NCBI RefSeq assembly: GCF_012395185.1
Contig: NZ_JAAZTU010000018.1
Location: forward strand, 18,488-82,487
Length of the DNA stretch: 64,000 nucleotides
Source: Vibrio aestuarianus
GTDB lineage: Bacteria; Pseudomonadota; Gammaproteobacteria; Enterobacterales; Vibrionaceae
Direction: 5' to 3'
The notes below the pieces were generated by a model. That model was not told the DNA's origin. It ran no database searches and was given only the letters and a program-made list of their open reading frames with translations. Numbering within the stretch: the stretch's first letter is position 1; each line of letters begins with the position of its first letter. Below are positions 45,308 through 55,565 of the stretch, piece after piece. The translations under genes were made by a program, and so were the position numbers.

Positions 45308-46489
45308 TTATTTGAAATGAAAGTTATTTTCATCCTTTGCCAATGCACAAATGGTCAATATCCTATCAATTTGCGTGTCGGTTATATCACTATTTAGTGA
45401 TAATCGAATAATATTCTTATTCTTTGATGTTGCTGGACGACAAAATACAGCACCAAATATTCCATTGTTCTCTAAATAATCTCTGACTTTTTCAGTATTT
45501 CTTTCATCTCCAGTTTCGAGTGCAATGATTTGCGATTGACTCCTGATTTTTAAGCCAATTTCATTTAATCCTGAACGAAGTTTTTGCGCGCAACGATGTA
45601 AATGCTCTCTTTTAGAGTCGGCAGTTTTAATTATTTCTAATGTCGCATGTAATGCTTCGAGTTCGTAAGGTAATATGGTCGAGCTAAAAATAGCAGGGTA
45701 ACCGACAAATGGTATGCACAGGTTAACGTTATTATTTGCCCAAATTGCTCCCGCTCGATAGGCAAAAGTTTTAGCAAGGCTAGCGGTAATAAAATCAACC
45801 TCCTTCGTTAACCCAAGTTGACTGACAAGTCCTGAACCTTGTTCTCCATGAGTACCTAGCGAATGTGACTCGTCAACCAAGATGGCACAATCGTTTTGCT
45901 TAGCGATTGCAACTAACTCTTCTAATGGTGCAATGGTACCAATGGTACTGTATATGGAGTCCACGACGATAAGTCCAGGGCCATGACGAGCAACCAATTT
46001 CGCCAAGTGTTCACAGTTGTTATGCATAAAAGGGTAAATGTTAGCATTCGCGTAACGAGCACCTTCCCACATCGACATATGTGCGAAGAAATCAATATAG
46101 ACATTACTTTGTGGTGCACATATGGCTTGTAATAATCCGATATTAGCATTCCAACCTGACTGAGATAACAAGCAACTATCAAATCCAATAAATTGGGCAA
46201 ATAGAGTTTCTAGAGAAGGTTTAGTCTCTTCATCTTGAAGAAAAATAGCAGACATAAAAATGCTATCATGTGTTTTATCAATTGCATTCTTTAACCGTGC
46301 TTTGATTAATGGGTGATCAGCCAGGCTTAAATAGTCGTTACTCTGCAATACAATATCATCTTTAACAGGACGTTTGCCCAGGACAAGATGTTTGCCATTA
46401 TTATTGTTATTTATCAAATCATTGATAAAATAATCAATTCTAGACTGGATAAATGTGGGTAGGTCGCATTTCCACTTTTTTGTATTCAT
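45308..46489 (-). CDS. cqsA: CAI-1 autoinducer synthase CqsA
   Basis: The 393-residue PLP enzyme of the alpha-oxoamine synthase family condenses S-adenosylmethionine or 2-aminobutyrate with acyl-CoA to make the CAI-1 precursor. Motifs in order: [45 protein letters not shown] and the PLP lysine Lys240 in [14 protein letters not shown]. No stop or frameshift is seen and length matches the family. It is convergent with cqsS, the usual layout. Its receptor gene here is damaged. Confidence 0.96.
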   Translation of the reverse strand: MNTKKWKCDLPTFIQSRIDYFINDLINNNNNGKHLVLGKRPVKDDIVLQSNDYLSLADHPLIKARLKNAIDKTHDSIFMSAIFLQDEETKPSLETLFAQFIGFDSCLLSQSGWNANIGLLQAICAPQSNVYIDFFAHMSMWEGARYANANIYPFMHNNCEHLAKLVARHGPGLIVVDSIYSTIGTIAPLEELVAIAKQNDCAILVDESHSLGTHGEQGSGLVSQLGLTKEVDFITASLAKTFAYRAGAIWANNNVNLCIPFVGYPAIFSSTILPYELEALHATLEIIKTADSKREHLHRCAQKLRSGLNEIGLKIRSQSQIIALETGDERNTEKVRDYLENNGIFGAVFCRPATSKNKNIIRLSLNSDITDTQIDRILTICALAKDENNFHFK

Positions 46490-46705
46490 TGTTATATCCT
46501 TTGTATGATTTTAAATTTAATGCCAGCTGACAAAGGATATATTGACTGTGAGTTTTAATTTGTCACGCATGAATATTTATTATTTTGTTTGTTATTACAA
46601 ACTAAGATATATTGTCTTCTGTATCGTGTTTCATTAATTAGGCTTACCCAGCCCTGAATTAATAAGAAAATATAGCTTTAGAATATGTAATTGCTATTTT
46701 TTAGG

Positions 46706-47647
46706 CTAAATTTCAGGCCAGTACATCTTAATATAGCCAATGGATACCCATACCACTAGAATGGTTGCAATACTCAGTTCAAAAAATCCAAAGCTGTGTA
46801 ACCAATACCATTGAGGATATTCAGCTTGGAAAAAAGTGGTTAGGCGATGCATGGCAATCGCGCTGATTACTGATGGAAATGTTACTGCCGAGATGGATGG
46901 TTGAAATTTAAGTCTTAACAATCGAATGTAGCAAAGATAAATAAGTAGAGTCATTGTGATGGCAATACCAGCCAGTGCTCCGGTTAAAATTGGGTCTGGT
47001 GCAGGAAAATTAACTAAATAGGTTGCAAGCGTGAGATTGATTGGGGCCGCCATTATGGCGAGCGTTGGTCGTGCCCGCTTAGGCAGCATTCCTGCGAATA
47101 AAAGACGGTAAAGGATAAGTGGTAGCATAAAAAAATAGATAGCAATACAGACAGTTACCAATGTTTCGGAGAATAAAGTATGCCCAAACTGAGTACCAGC
47201 TAAAGAACTACTGATTACCCCAACGGGGTAAAGAAACCAACTTGGGACAATATTGGATATTTTGAAGTTAACTATCTGAAAACTAAAAAATAGTATCATC
47301 ATTGTTAAATGAAGCAACAGGGCAGAGAACCAAATAGGATAGGCAATGAGTGGCGATATCAGAGCTAGGTAGTCACACAGAATAAGTAATGTCATACTCA
47401 TTGGGGCCATCAAGCTGCCGGATAGCGGGTGGCGAATATCCGTAATGAAGGTTCTAAAACTACTAAAATATTTCACTAATACAGGCAGTAAAAGCAATGC
47501 CCCAATAGCTGCCAAGTATGGACGAATGCTTATGCCAATTTGTGGAATGTACAATGCCCATGCTTGCCCAAGGCTGACCACGCCCAAAGCAAGGGCGGCT
47601 TGTGAAGGTGGGGTGTTTTGTACCTGGACTAACCTTTTCCAATTCAA
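46706..47647 (-). CDS. TDT-family (TehA/SLAC1-like) transporter
   Basis: A hydrophobic ~313-residue protein with ten membrane segments. It begins PPSQAALALGVVSLGQAWALY, the TDT N-terminal helix, and the pore-lining segments resemble tellurite-resistance/dicarboxylate and SLAC1 anion channels. The substrate is unknown. The best start is the TTG at 47647, seven bases after GGAG; a TTG at 47704 lacks a Shine-Dalgarno sequence. Confidence 0.85.
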   Translation of the reverse strand: MNWKRLVQVQNTPPSQAALALGVVSLGQAWALYIPQIGISIRPYLAAIGALLLLPVLVKYFSSFRTFITDIRHPLSGSLMAPMSMTLLILCDYLALISPLIAYPIWFSALLLHLTMMILFFSFQIVNFKISNIVPSWFLYPVGVISSSLAGTQFGHTLFSETLVTVCIAIYFFMLPLILYRLLFAGMLPKRARPTLAIMAAPINLTLATYLVNFPAPDPILTGALAGIAITMTLLIYLCYIRLLRLKFQPSISAVTFPSVISAIAMHRLTTFFQAEYPQWYWLHSFGFFELSIATILVVWVSIGYIKMYWPEI

Positions 47648-47812
47648 CGATAAACTCCATATCTTAATTTGTTCTAAAACGACCCATGTTTTAGACGACA
47701 ACAAACTAAGACATTATTAAGTTTATCGTTAAGTTGTGCAACATAACGCGACTGTTTTGTAACGTTAGTAACGCTTTGGTTGCAAATGACTTTCTATCCT
47801 TAAAGTCGGTTA

Positions 47813-49210
47813 TCACTCTTTTGGTGGCAGATCTTGCTGCTGTAATTTCGCGTTTTTCAATGTTCGGTGCAGTAACTGGCTATAGATTGGTTGTCCACCG
47901 AGCATTTGCGCAAAAATTACAGCTCCAAGGCTGGTGATGATTAACGGTAAAATTAAGTAGTAATTGTTGGTCATTTCTATCACTAGCAAAATACCTGTGA
48001 TTGGCGCACGGACTGTGGCTGCAAACAACGCTCCCATACCGGCAATGGCGAACATACCTGGGTCTATAGACAGTTCAGGCAGTAGACCTTGGGCAATCAA
48101 GCCAAATGCGTAGCCAAATAGAGTTCCAAGTGCCAACATTGGCGCGAAAATACCTCCAGGTGCTCCAGAACCAAAGCAAATTAAGGTAGTAAAAATACGA
48201 CCAATGAATAGTAAGAGGAGTAACATTGCGCCGTAGTCACCGTTGGTGATATTAGGGATCAACGCGATACCGCCCCCGGTCAATTCTGGGATATAAAGTA
48301 ATGTAAGCCCAAAACAACCGCCTAATAAAGAACCAGTAAGTAAATACCGTTTGCGATCGTTTTTATGTATTTTGGTGAACATATCTTGCGAGAGAGTAAT
48401 CAGCTTATTGAAAAGAACGCCAAATATCCCAAATAGTCCACCTAGAAGTAAAAACAACCATAATGCTGCTAATTCTGGCGCTTGGTACTGAGGCATATGA
48501 ATAACAGCGGCTTGACCATTGATCATACGAAATACGATGTTAGCCGCAACGGCTGAGATAATGACCGCACGCACTGAAATTAGCGTATAGCGAAACTGTG
48601 GACGCATTTCTTCAATAACAAACATAATACCAGCAAGTGGTGCGTTGAAAGCGGCAGCTAGACCTCCCGCAGCACCTGAAGCCAGCAATGAATGGCGAGT
48701 GTCGTCATTCTTGATGCGGAAAATATCGGAGACCATGCGACCAATTGCACCACCCATCTGCACGGTTGGCCCTTCACGACCTAGAACCATCCCCGAGCCG
48801 AGAGCTCCCATACCACCGAAAAATTTAACTGGAAGAACACGCCACCATCGTACCGGGCGCATACCATCCATTGCCCCTTCAATTTCAGGAATACCAGAAC
48901 CTGCAGCCTCTGGAGCAAAGCGGTGAACAAGAAAATAGCCTACGAATGCCAGTGCAGCACTAATGAGAAACGCAGCTAACCAAAGTGGTAAAATATTGCC
49001 AATTTCACTTCTTAACCATTCGGTTCGTGTTTCAGAAACTAAATGCACCGCTGCCTCAAAATAGGTGCCAACAATACCAGCGAGTATTCCGACGATGAGA
49101 GAGAGAAACAGAACAGAAAATGGTGTTTTTTCCTTAGAGAGAAATTGATTAATGGTATCTTTTGGAACTCTAGCAAGTAGCGACTGCTTTAATTTCTCTC
49201 TTTTGGTCAT
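47813..49210 (-). CDS. clcA: H+/Cl- exchange transporter ClcA
   Basis: The 465-residue ClC protein has GSGIPEIEGAMDG (selectivity Ser), GREGPTVQMGGAIG with the gating Glu, GAPGGIFAPMLALG, and a late tyrosine (NNYYLILPL region) near the pore. It exchanges two Cl- for one H+ in the inner membrane and supports extreme acid resistance in enteric bacteria. Start MTKREKLKQS. It is monocistronic. Confidence 0.95.
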   Translation of the reverse strand: MTKREKLKQSLLARVPKDTINQFLSKEKTPFSVLFLSLIVGILAGIVGTYFEAAVHLVSETRTEWLRSEIGNILPLWLAAFLISAALAFVGYFLVHRFAPEAAGSGIPEIEGAMDGMRPVRWWRVLPVKFFGGMGALGSGMVLGREGPTVQMGGAIGRMVSDIFRIKNDDTRHSLLASGAAGGLAAAFNAPLAGIMFVIEEMRPQFRYTLISVRAVIISAVAANIVFRMINGQAAVIHMPQYQAPELAALWLFLLLGGLFGIFGVLFNKLITLSQDMFTKIHKNDRKRYLLTGSLLGGCFGLTLLYIPELTGGGIALIPNITNGDYGAMLLLLLFIGRIFTTLICFGSGAPGGIFAPMLALGTLFGYAFGLIAQGLLPELSIDPGMFAIAGMGALFAATVRAPITGILLVIEMTNNYYLILPLIITSLGAVIFAQMLGGQPIYSQLLHRTLKNAKLQQQDLPPKE

Positions 49211-49363
49211 TTAAAATCGGCCTTGGGTATTGTTGAAATCTTCAGGTTGCAGAATTATACGCTCGAAAGTAATCAACTATAGCTTCAAAGCTGGAATGTT
49301 GATTTTCATATATGGAATATAGATGAATGACTTGTCAAAAATGAGATCTGAACGGTAAAAATA

Positions 49364-49549
49364 ATGATCGATGACTTGCGATTTAGCAAAAATGAACCAT
49401 ATTTAAAGCGTAAGGCAGATTCAATATCGTACACGGAGGAAGAAAGCCTTACCTACAATTTGGATGGAATCAAAATTCAATTCTATTTCCTCGTAAATGA
49501 TTGGGTTGCATCAATAGCCTTCCCAATTCGCAAACTCACGATTGAGTAA
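49364..49549 (+). CDS. Small protein of unknown function
   Basis: A 61-residue frame reads MIDDLRFSKNEPYLKRKADS, then IQFYFLVNDWVASIAFPIRK. It has alternating charged and hydrophobic residues that fit a small beta-rich protein, without membrane segment or signal. No recognised family. It lies 115 bases upstream of the COG0523 gene and overlaps nothing else. Confidence 0.45.
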   Translation: MIDDLRFSKNEPYLKRKADSISYTEEESLTYNLDGIKIQFYFLVNDWVASIAFPIRKLTIE

Positions 49550-49664
49550 CGAGGTAAAGGGCGCGCTCTTGCAGTGCGCCTTTTGTCGTGTTAGCTCCGC
49601 ATACTCTTCAAACGCTGCACCTTGCCATTATTTCAGTATATACTCCGTCAAAAGGAGTGCTGAT

Positions 49665-50651
49665 ATGACAAAAAAAGTACCAACGAATATTATTACCGGT
49701 TTTCTTGGTGTTGGAAAAACCACGGCCATTTTAGATCTATTGAAGAATAAACCTAGCCATGAAAAATGGGCGGTGCTGGTTAATGAATTTGGAGAAATTG
49801 GCATTGATGGTGCGATGATGTCTGAACAGGGGGCAATGATTAAAGAAGTTCCTGGCGGTTGTATGTGTTGTACCGCTGGTGTTCCTATGTCAGTTGGCAT
49901 CAATGTGCTTCTTAGACAAAAACCCGACCGGTTGTTGATCGAGCCGACAGGCTTGGGACATCCAAAACAAGTCGTTGCGACATTAACCTCACAGCAATAT
50001 CAAGCCTATGTTGATTTAAAAGCCACAATCGCGTTGGTTGACCCAAGAAATCTATCAGATGAAAAATATACATCAAATCAAAATTTTAATGATCAACTGG
50101 CGAGTGCCGATATCGTCATTGGTAATAAAGTCGATCAATGCACCAGTGATGATATTGACGCTTTTAATGACTGGGTGACGGATCAAACACCAGCTAAGGT
50201 ATTTAGTAAGTTAGTCAAGCAAGGGCAACTGCCACTGGAGTTGCTTGATATTGAACGCATTCACGGCTGCGCCTCGACTGATATTGAATCTCACCATCAC
50301 CACCACGCAGCATTAGAACCCCAGTTTGAATTGGAGCCGGGTAAAGCGTTCGTTCGTAAAGAGAATCAAGGACAAGGTTACTTTAGCTGTGGGTGGCTAT
50401 TCGGTGCAGAGTATCATTTTGACTTTGATGAGCTATTTTCAATGCTGAGCGCATTAACGGCAGAGCGAGTTAAAGCCGTTGTGAACACAGACAAAGGCTG
50501 CTATGCATTTAATGTCGCTAATGGTGTAGTTTCGGTTAATGAAATGAGTTTGGAAGGGTTCGAGTCACGGTTGGAAGTGATCGACTCACAATTAATGCCT
50601 TGGGATCAACTCGAGGCAATATTACTGAAATTAGCCGGTATTGAAGCATAA
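49665..50651 (+). CDS. COG0523 GTPase (CobW/YjiA-type metallochaperone)
   Basis: The 328-residue P-loop GTPase has GFLGVGKT (12-19), the metal-binding CxCC motif C66-M-C-C69 and GNKVD as G4. A His-rich stretch of five His lies near residue 207. COG0523 proteins deliver zinc or cobalt to client enzymes, often under zinc limitation. No Zur-like palindrome was recognised upstream. The ATG follows GGAG. Confidence 0.88.
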   Translation: MTKKVPTNIITGFLGVGKTTAILDLLKNKPSHEKWAVLVNEFGEIGIDGAMMSEQGAMIKEVPGGCMCCTAGVPMSVGINVLLRQKPDRLLIEPTGLGHPKQVVATLTSQQYQAYVDLKATIALVDPRNLSDEKYTSNQNFNDQLASADIVIGNKVDQCTSDDIDAFNDWVTDQTPAKVFSKLVKQGQLPLELLDIERIHGCASTDIESHHHHHAALEPQFELEPGKAFVRKENQGQGYFSCGWLFGAEYHFDFDELFSMLSALTAERVKAVVNTDKGCYAFNVANGVVSVNEMSLEGFESRLEVIDSQLMPWDQLEAILLKLAGIEA

Positions 50652-50656
50652 TCGCT

Positions 50657-50684
50657 GAAAAAAGGGCAATATGACATTGCCCTT
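50657..50684 (-). terminator. Terminator of ylqF
   Basis: AAGGGCAAT-ATGAC-ATTGCCCTT is flanked on the left by AAAAAA, giving a T-run on the minus strand for ylqF. Confidence 0.75.
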
Positions 50685-50719
50685 AACTCATTGAAACTAT
50701 TGATATACTGTCTGTTTTT

Positions 50720-51664
50720 CTATCGTTTATTACGTAAATAGCGTTTACGTCTTTCTTCTTTCCGCTTCGCTTTTTCTTCCGCATCTCGAGCGGCACGTTC
50801 TTCCACTTCGATGAGCTCTTGAGTGATCATCTCTGGGCGTTCCAATGTGATTTGCCCGAGAGTACCTTGGCGAAGTTCATGCAAAAGAATTTCAGAAGCT
50901 TTATGCAAATCGATACGCCCACCAGCGCGTAGTGCGCCACGCTTGCGACCAATCTCTTCCATCCATTCGACATCTGATTGTGGCAATTCTTCTATCTGAT
51001 AACGTTCTTGTAAACGTTCAGGATATTCCTTGCTTAAATATTCGACAGTGTAGAAGGCAACTTCATCATATTCCATTGCGGTATCTTTCACTGCCCCGGT
51101 AGCGGCTAAGCGAAAGCCGCTGTGCGGATTTTCTACTTTAGGCCACAAAATTCCAGGAGTATCTGAAAGCACAATACCGTTTTGTAAGTTAATACGTTGC
51201 TGACGACGAGTCACGGCAGGTTGGTTGCCAGTTTGTGCGATAGTTCGCCCAGCTAATGTATTGATTATCGTCGATTTACCAACATTTGGAATGCCCATAA
51301 TCATGGTGCGAATATTTTTGCCAATTTCTTCACGGTGTGGGGCTAACTTACGACACAGTTCTAATATCTTATGAACTTCTTGAGGGTTAGCGGTCGTAAT
51401 CGCCATCGCTTTTACACCCTGCTCTTTTTCAAAATGTTCGATCCAAAGTTCAGTCATTTCTGGGTCAGCTAAATCACGCTTATTGAGCACTTTGACACAA
51501 GGTTTATCACCACGTAAATGAGAGATTAATGGATTTTCACTGCTAAACGGAATTCGAGCATCTAACACTTCGATAATCACATCAACTTGAGGAATGACCT
51601 CTTCGATTTCCTTGCGTGCTTTATGCATATGTCCCGGAAACCATTGAATTTTGCTTGCAACCAT
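50720..51664 (-). CDS. ylqF: Ribosome biogenesis GTPase YlqF/RbgA
   Basis: The 314-residue circularly permuted GTPase has G4 NKRD (61-64) before G1 GIPNVGKST (124-132) and G3 DTPG (168-171). It helps the late maturation of the large ribosomal subunit. The N-terminus IQWFPGHMHKARKEI is the family signature. The C-terminal tail is very Arg/Lys/Glu-rich (RKEERRKRYLRNKR). Confidence 0.93.
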   Translation of the reverse strand: MVASKIQWFPGHMHKARKEIEEVIPQVDVIIEVLDARIPFSSENPLISHLRGDKPCVKVLNKRDLADPEMTELWIEHFEKEQGVKAMAITTANPQEVHKILELCRKLAPHREEIGKNIRTMIMGIPNVGKSTIINTLAGRTIAQTGNQPAVTRRQQRINLQNGIVLSDTPGILWPKVENPHSGFRLAATGAVKDTAMEYDEVAFYTVEYLSKEYPERLQERYQIEELPQSDVEWMEEIGRKRGALRAGGRIDLHKASEILLHELRQGTLGQITLERPEMITQELIEVEERAARDAEEKAKRKEERRKRYLRNKR

Positions 51665-51882
51665 ATGTATTTATTACCTTATGTTTTTATGGCTAAGCTG
51701 GTGGGGTATCAGGTGGGGTACCAAGTGAAAAAATTCAATTTTGGGGTACCAAAGGTAAAATCCAAGTCACCTATAGCCGCATCAGCAATTAATGTGACGA
51801 TATTAACATTTTCTATTGATTGGGGGTAATTTGACTAACGGAGTGGCTACCTAAACGGTTAAAAATTTTGTCTTCTGAGTAA

Positions 51883-52173
51883 AATCCTCAAATCCGTCGC
51901 TCTTGGACGGCGTATTGGGACAACCTCAACACCCTGCTTAACTACCCAGAGGATATCCGTCGAGCTATCTACGCGACTAACGCCATTGAATCCCTCAACA
52001 GCGTTATTAGAAAAGAGATTAAGAAGCGCAAGCTGTTCCCAACGGATGAGTCAGCTCGAAAGGTGATCTACCTGGCTATCCGAGATGCTTCCAAGAAGTG
52101 GACGATGCCGATTAGAAACTGGCGACAAGCTCTAAACCGCTTTATGATTATGTTCGAAGACCGACTCACATGA
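51883..52173 (+). pseudogene. IS256-family transposase C-terminal remnant
   Basis: A 96-codon fragment opens at 51883 after a TAA and reads PQIRRSWTAYWDNLNTLLNYP, then IYATNAIESLNSVIRKEIKK, ending RFMIMFEDRLT. This is the C-terminal third of the mutator (IS256) transposase, with the final catalytic Glu of NAIESLNS. The catalytic Asp residues and the left end are gone. The gap between ylqF and here (51665-51882) shows no other gene. Confidence 0.85.
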
Positions 52174-52205
52174 GTACATGTAACCCGACAGTTACACAGA
52201 ATTAT
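52174..52205. mobile_element. Right terminal repeat of the IS256-family remnant
   Basis: After the transposase stop the sequence contains GTAACCCGACAGTTACACAG, which matches the usual IS256-type end placed just beyond the stop. It abuts the next gene's stop codon. Confidence 0.55.
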
Positions 52206-53696
52206 TTACAGGGTCGAAAGCGTGAGTTCCTCTAAAGCCACTGGTTTGCTGTAGAAGTAACCTTGGTGAATAACAACACCTTTGGCGATAAGATAGTCCG
52301 CCTGACTTTGCTCTTCCACACCTTCAGCAATCAATTTCAAATCTAGTGCCTGAGCCATGGAGATAATCGCATCCAGTACTGGTGTACTCACACTCTCGGA
52401 ACCAATAGTATCAACAAAACATTTATCAATTTTTAAGTAGTCGATTGGTGTCGTTTCTAACATTGCTAATGAGGTTTGTCCGGTTCCAAAATCATCAATA
52501 AGAACCTCAAGACCAAATTCGCGTAGTTGTTCAATAGCCGATTTTGCTCGCTCATCTAGCAGTTGTCTCTCTGTTATTTCCAACCCTAACAAAACACCCT
52601 GCTTTCCCAATAAATCTGCCTTTTGAACTAGGTATTGTTGTTTCTCAGTGAATAGGAAGTAATCAGGTGGAAAATTTATACCTAGATGAAATGGTTGAGT
52701 AAATGAGTAGGATGAGAAGTCGTTCACTGCCCTTTCAACCACAACGTCAGTAAGCTGTTCGATTAATCCAAATTCTTCTAATATCGGTATGAATACGTCA
52801 GGATAAAGTAACCCTCGCTCAGGGTGTATCCAACGCACCAATGCTTCTACTCCGCATATTTCCCGATTGCGGCCATTCACTTGAGGCTGATAATGTAAAA
52901 TAAACTCTTTACGTTGAATCGCTAGCTTCAGTTCATTGTGAATCCCTTGGTGCTTGTTGAAATAGAGACGGACGTAATAGAAACCGATATATACCGCTAG
53001 GGTACCAGGAATAGCGGCAAAGAAGAAAAACCACACCTTCTCTTTTATAAGTAAACCGCTAGCAATCACTTGTATTCTATGCTCAGGAATTTCAGTTTGT
53101 GCCATGTAAGAGAACCATCCCGCATCTCGCTTCACGTTGTGAGGGGCGTCATCTGTTCCAATAAATAATGCAGCAGATTCAAGTCTAGTGTCAGTTCGGT
53201 AGCCCATGTTGGCACGTAAATAGTCTAGGTCAATCAGCGATACAGCGTAATATTCCTGTTCTTTTAGAACACGTTTATTAATAACCGCAACGGAAAGATA
53301 GTTTGGTCTTTGCACAGTTGCAAACACTACTTTCTGCTCGGTCTGTTCAAGTAGCTCTAAATTCACAATCGGACTATTATTCACATGGCCCAGCGAGGAG
53401 CAGATAACCTCTTTGTCAGCAACAATTTGCATTTCGAAGATCTCCCTCTCATAACGCAAAGCTTGCTGAAGGTATTCGCAGTTTGTTGGTGTAACTAAAG
53501 CGGAACTATTCTCTATCGAGACATTCAAAATAATTTGGCTATATACTTTCGCATAGCCATCACCAAGATAATGTAAAGTATCCCGAATACTAAGTGATAT
53601 GAGTACAACCACAGTCAACACTATAAGTACAAGTGGCGAGAGGTAGGCAATCCAAAGTGAAGTCTTAAAGGGTCTTTTACGCATATTCCTTATCAT
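52206..53696 (-). CDS. CSS-motif EAL-domain c-di-GMP phosphodiesterase
   Basis: The 496-residue protein has a TM helix (~15-37), a periplasmic CSS domain with Cys73 and Cys99 (VICSSLGH), a second TM (~220-243) and a cytoplasmic EAL domain. The EAL motifs are intact: EALVRW at 284, IDDFGTGQTSLAMLE, KIDKCFVD, AEGVEEQSQAD and QGYFYSKPV. CSS-EAL enzymes hydrolyse c-di-GMP and are controlled by redox of the disulfide pair. The gene is bounded by IS256 and IS481 remnants. Confidence 0.92.
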   Translation of the reverse strand: MIRNMRKRPFKTSLWIAYLSPLVLIVLTVVVLISLSIRDTLHYLGDGYAKVYSQIILNVSIENSSALVTPTNCEYLQQALRYEREIFEMQIVADKEVICSSLGHVNNSPIVNLELLEQTEQKVVFATVQRPNYLSVAVINKRVLKEQEYYAVSLIDLDYLRANMGYRTDTRLESAALFIGTDDAPHNVKRDAGWFSYMAQTEIPEHRIQVIASGLLIKEKVWFFFFAAIPGTLAVYIGFYYVRLYFNKHQGIHNELKLAIQRKEFILHYQPQVNGRNREICGVEALVRWIHPERGLLYPDVFIPILEEFGLIEQLTDVVVERAVNDFSSYSFTQPFHLGINFPPDYFLFTEKQQYLVQKADLLGKQGVLLGLEITERQLLDERAKSAIEQLREFGLEVLIDDFGTGQTSLAMLETTPIDYLKIDKCFVDTIGSESVSTPVLDAIISMAQALDLKLIAEGVEEQSQADYLIAKGVVIHQGYFYSKPVALEELTLSTL

Positions 53697-53746
53697 TGTC
53701 GCTTAGCCTCAATATTAGTTTGTATTTACTTAACGATTTTAGTATC

Positions 53747-54058
53747 TTAGCGTAATATCAAGCTCCAAATAACTACTTTTAACTTATGGCATTCAATTAG
53801 TGGCACATCTTGCTTTTCCATCCCCACTTCAATCGGATAGAACTCACTTTTATCTGCTTTCTGTGAGCGTTCAACTTTGTCATTCAAATGAGGTTAGCCA
53901 GGCTTGTTTGGGCGAAACTTGATTCGATAAACCATGAGTTGCTTCTGGACTTTCTCAGAAACAAAATCACGCCCTCTGTCCGTCTGAATACGCTGTATAG
54001 GAAATGGCATCTCTTCCACGATACAATCGATAAAGTCGACGGTATTTGCTGCTGCGTG
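53747..54058 (-). pseudogene. IS481-family transposase (rve) remnant
   Basis: The minus strand reads NTVDFIDCIVEEMPFPIQRI, then QTDRGRDFVSEK, then FRPNKPG-stop-PHLNDKVERSQKADKSEFYP. This is the D-35-E part of an IS481-type integrase core with an in-frame TAG replacing a Ser codon. The N-terminal half is missing. It ends against the terminal repeat of the neighbouring IS5-family element. Confidence 0.82.
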
Positions 54059-54059
54059 C

Positions 54060-55108
54060 GGCTCTGTTGCCTAATTTAGCTTAAGAGTGAACGCTAGCTA
54101 AATTGTTCGCATTTTAAACAACACACTGAGTTTCGGACATACCTATCCCAGTTAGCTTGTTGAGTGCTTTGAGCATGGCGTAAGTCTCTCCAACTTGTGC
54201 GTTGTAATTTCGAAACGTGAGTGAAGCACCTAGTCGTTGTTTTACGCGATACATAGCAGTCTCTGATAATGACCGCTTATGGTAACCATACTTCTGTTTC
54301 CACTTTTTGTTTGAGCCATAGAGCTTTTGGCAGCCAACTGCTAGATTACGTGGATGCTCTTTTTCTCAGAAAGCTGCACCCTCACGCGGAGGGATTGAGG
54401 TGTCGCTTTCTTAATCTTAATCTCCCTATGACACTCTCTTGTATTATATGCACCATCTCCCGAGATTTCCTTGATGGTTCGGAGTGTTTGCTTGAGTAGG
54501 TTGGGGAGTACTTCCGCATCGGTCACACCTAATAGTGTCAGCTCTGCGGCGATAATTTCATGTGTATCTGTATCAACCGCAAGATGGAGTTTATGCCAGA
54601 CTCTACACTTGCCATCAGTTCCATGCTTTTTCACTTTCCACTCTCCCTCACCGTATACCTTGATCCCAGCTGTATCAATGGCTAGGTGTTTGATGGCGCC
54701 TCGTGTTGAGGCTTTGAAATCAACCTCTACATCCTTGGCTCGGCGGCTTATACAGGTATAGTGAGGTCAACCAATGGGACTCACCAATCTAAAAACAGAG
54801 TCGATAAAGCCTTGTAGCGCCCTCAAAGGTAGGGGAAAATGCGTTTTACCATGAGAGCTGTCGTGATCGCGAGATCACTAAACAGTCTTGGTCTACCACG
54901 TCTGTCCTGTTTAGGTAGTTTCCACTCAGTTATGGCCTCCTCGTCAATCCAGAACGTGAGTGAACCTCTGTTGATCAAGGAGTTATTATACTTGAGCCAG
55001 TTGGTGGTTTTGTAACGAGGCTTCGGCATGAAATCAAAGTCGGTTAATGAATGTCCCTGATCTGATCGTGAGATTCTGATTTAGTTCACTCGATTTGTGC
55101 AACAAAGC
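54060..55108 (-). mobile_element. IS5-family (IS903-like) element, degenerate
   Basis: The element is about 1049 bases with terminal repeats GGCTCTGTTGCCTAAT at the left and, read inward, GCTTTGTTGCACAAAT at the right. No target duplication flanks it: the left flank is IS481 sequence and the right flank IS3 sequence, so the junctions are chimeric. Confidence 0.8.
54114..55029 (-). pseudogene. IS5-family transposase, frameshifted
   Basis: The start MPKPRYKTTNWLKYNNSLIN and RGRPRLFSDLAITTALMVKR at 55029-54823 are typical. The catalytic-core segment KKHGTDGKCRVWHKLHLAVD and GDGAYNTRECH continues at 54634-54341 in another phase. The C-terminus (VGETYAMLKALNKLTGIGMS) ends at 54114. At least two frameshifts break it, so the element is not autonomous. 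Confidence 0.85.
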
Positions 55109-55558
55109 TTTACTTACCTTCCGACCTATGAAGGAAACAGTTATGTCAGTCTTACCACTGATGCCTATTCCAGAAAGATCGTTGGATACAGTGTGGATGA
55201 CAACATGCAGACGAAGGCCGTAAAACAAGCTTTTATAAGCGCTTTGAGAAAACGTCGAAATCAAGACACCCTAATCCATCACTCAGATAGGGGCTCACAG
55301 TACTGTTCAAAGGAGTGCCAAGATTGACATTCTAGGCACAAGATCGTGTGTTCCATGATGGATGGATATGACTGCTATCAAAATGCATTGGCAGAGAGAG
55401 TAAATGGTATTTTGAAAATGGAATACTTGTTGAGGAAACCTAAAGATGTTACTCAGGCGAGAAAAATGGTCGCCGAGTCAGTAGAAATCTATAATCAGAT
55501 GAGGCCACATACAGCCTTGAAATACAAAACGCCCGGTGAAGTACATCGAGCGTTTTGA
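55109..55558 (+). pseudogene. IS3-family transposase OrfB C-terminal remnant
   Basis: It reads FTYLPTYEGNSYVSLTTDAY, LIHHSDRGSQYCSKECQD, then an in-frame TGA at 55325-55327 where a Leu codon is expected. It resumes MMDGYDCYQNALAERVNGIL to HTALKYKTPGEVHRAF and stop. This is the rve core's last two thirds; the start is replaced by the IS5-family element. Confidence 0.87.
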
Positions 55559-55565
55559 CTAAAAA

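Noticed and set aside
51690..51760. Repeated GGGGTACC motifs and GGTGGGGTATCAGGTGGGG near the ylqF start
   Set aside because: Short, imperfect and unaccompanied by IS ends or a promoter pattern that I could defend.
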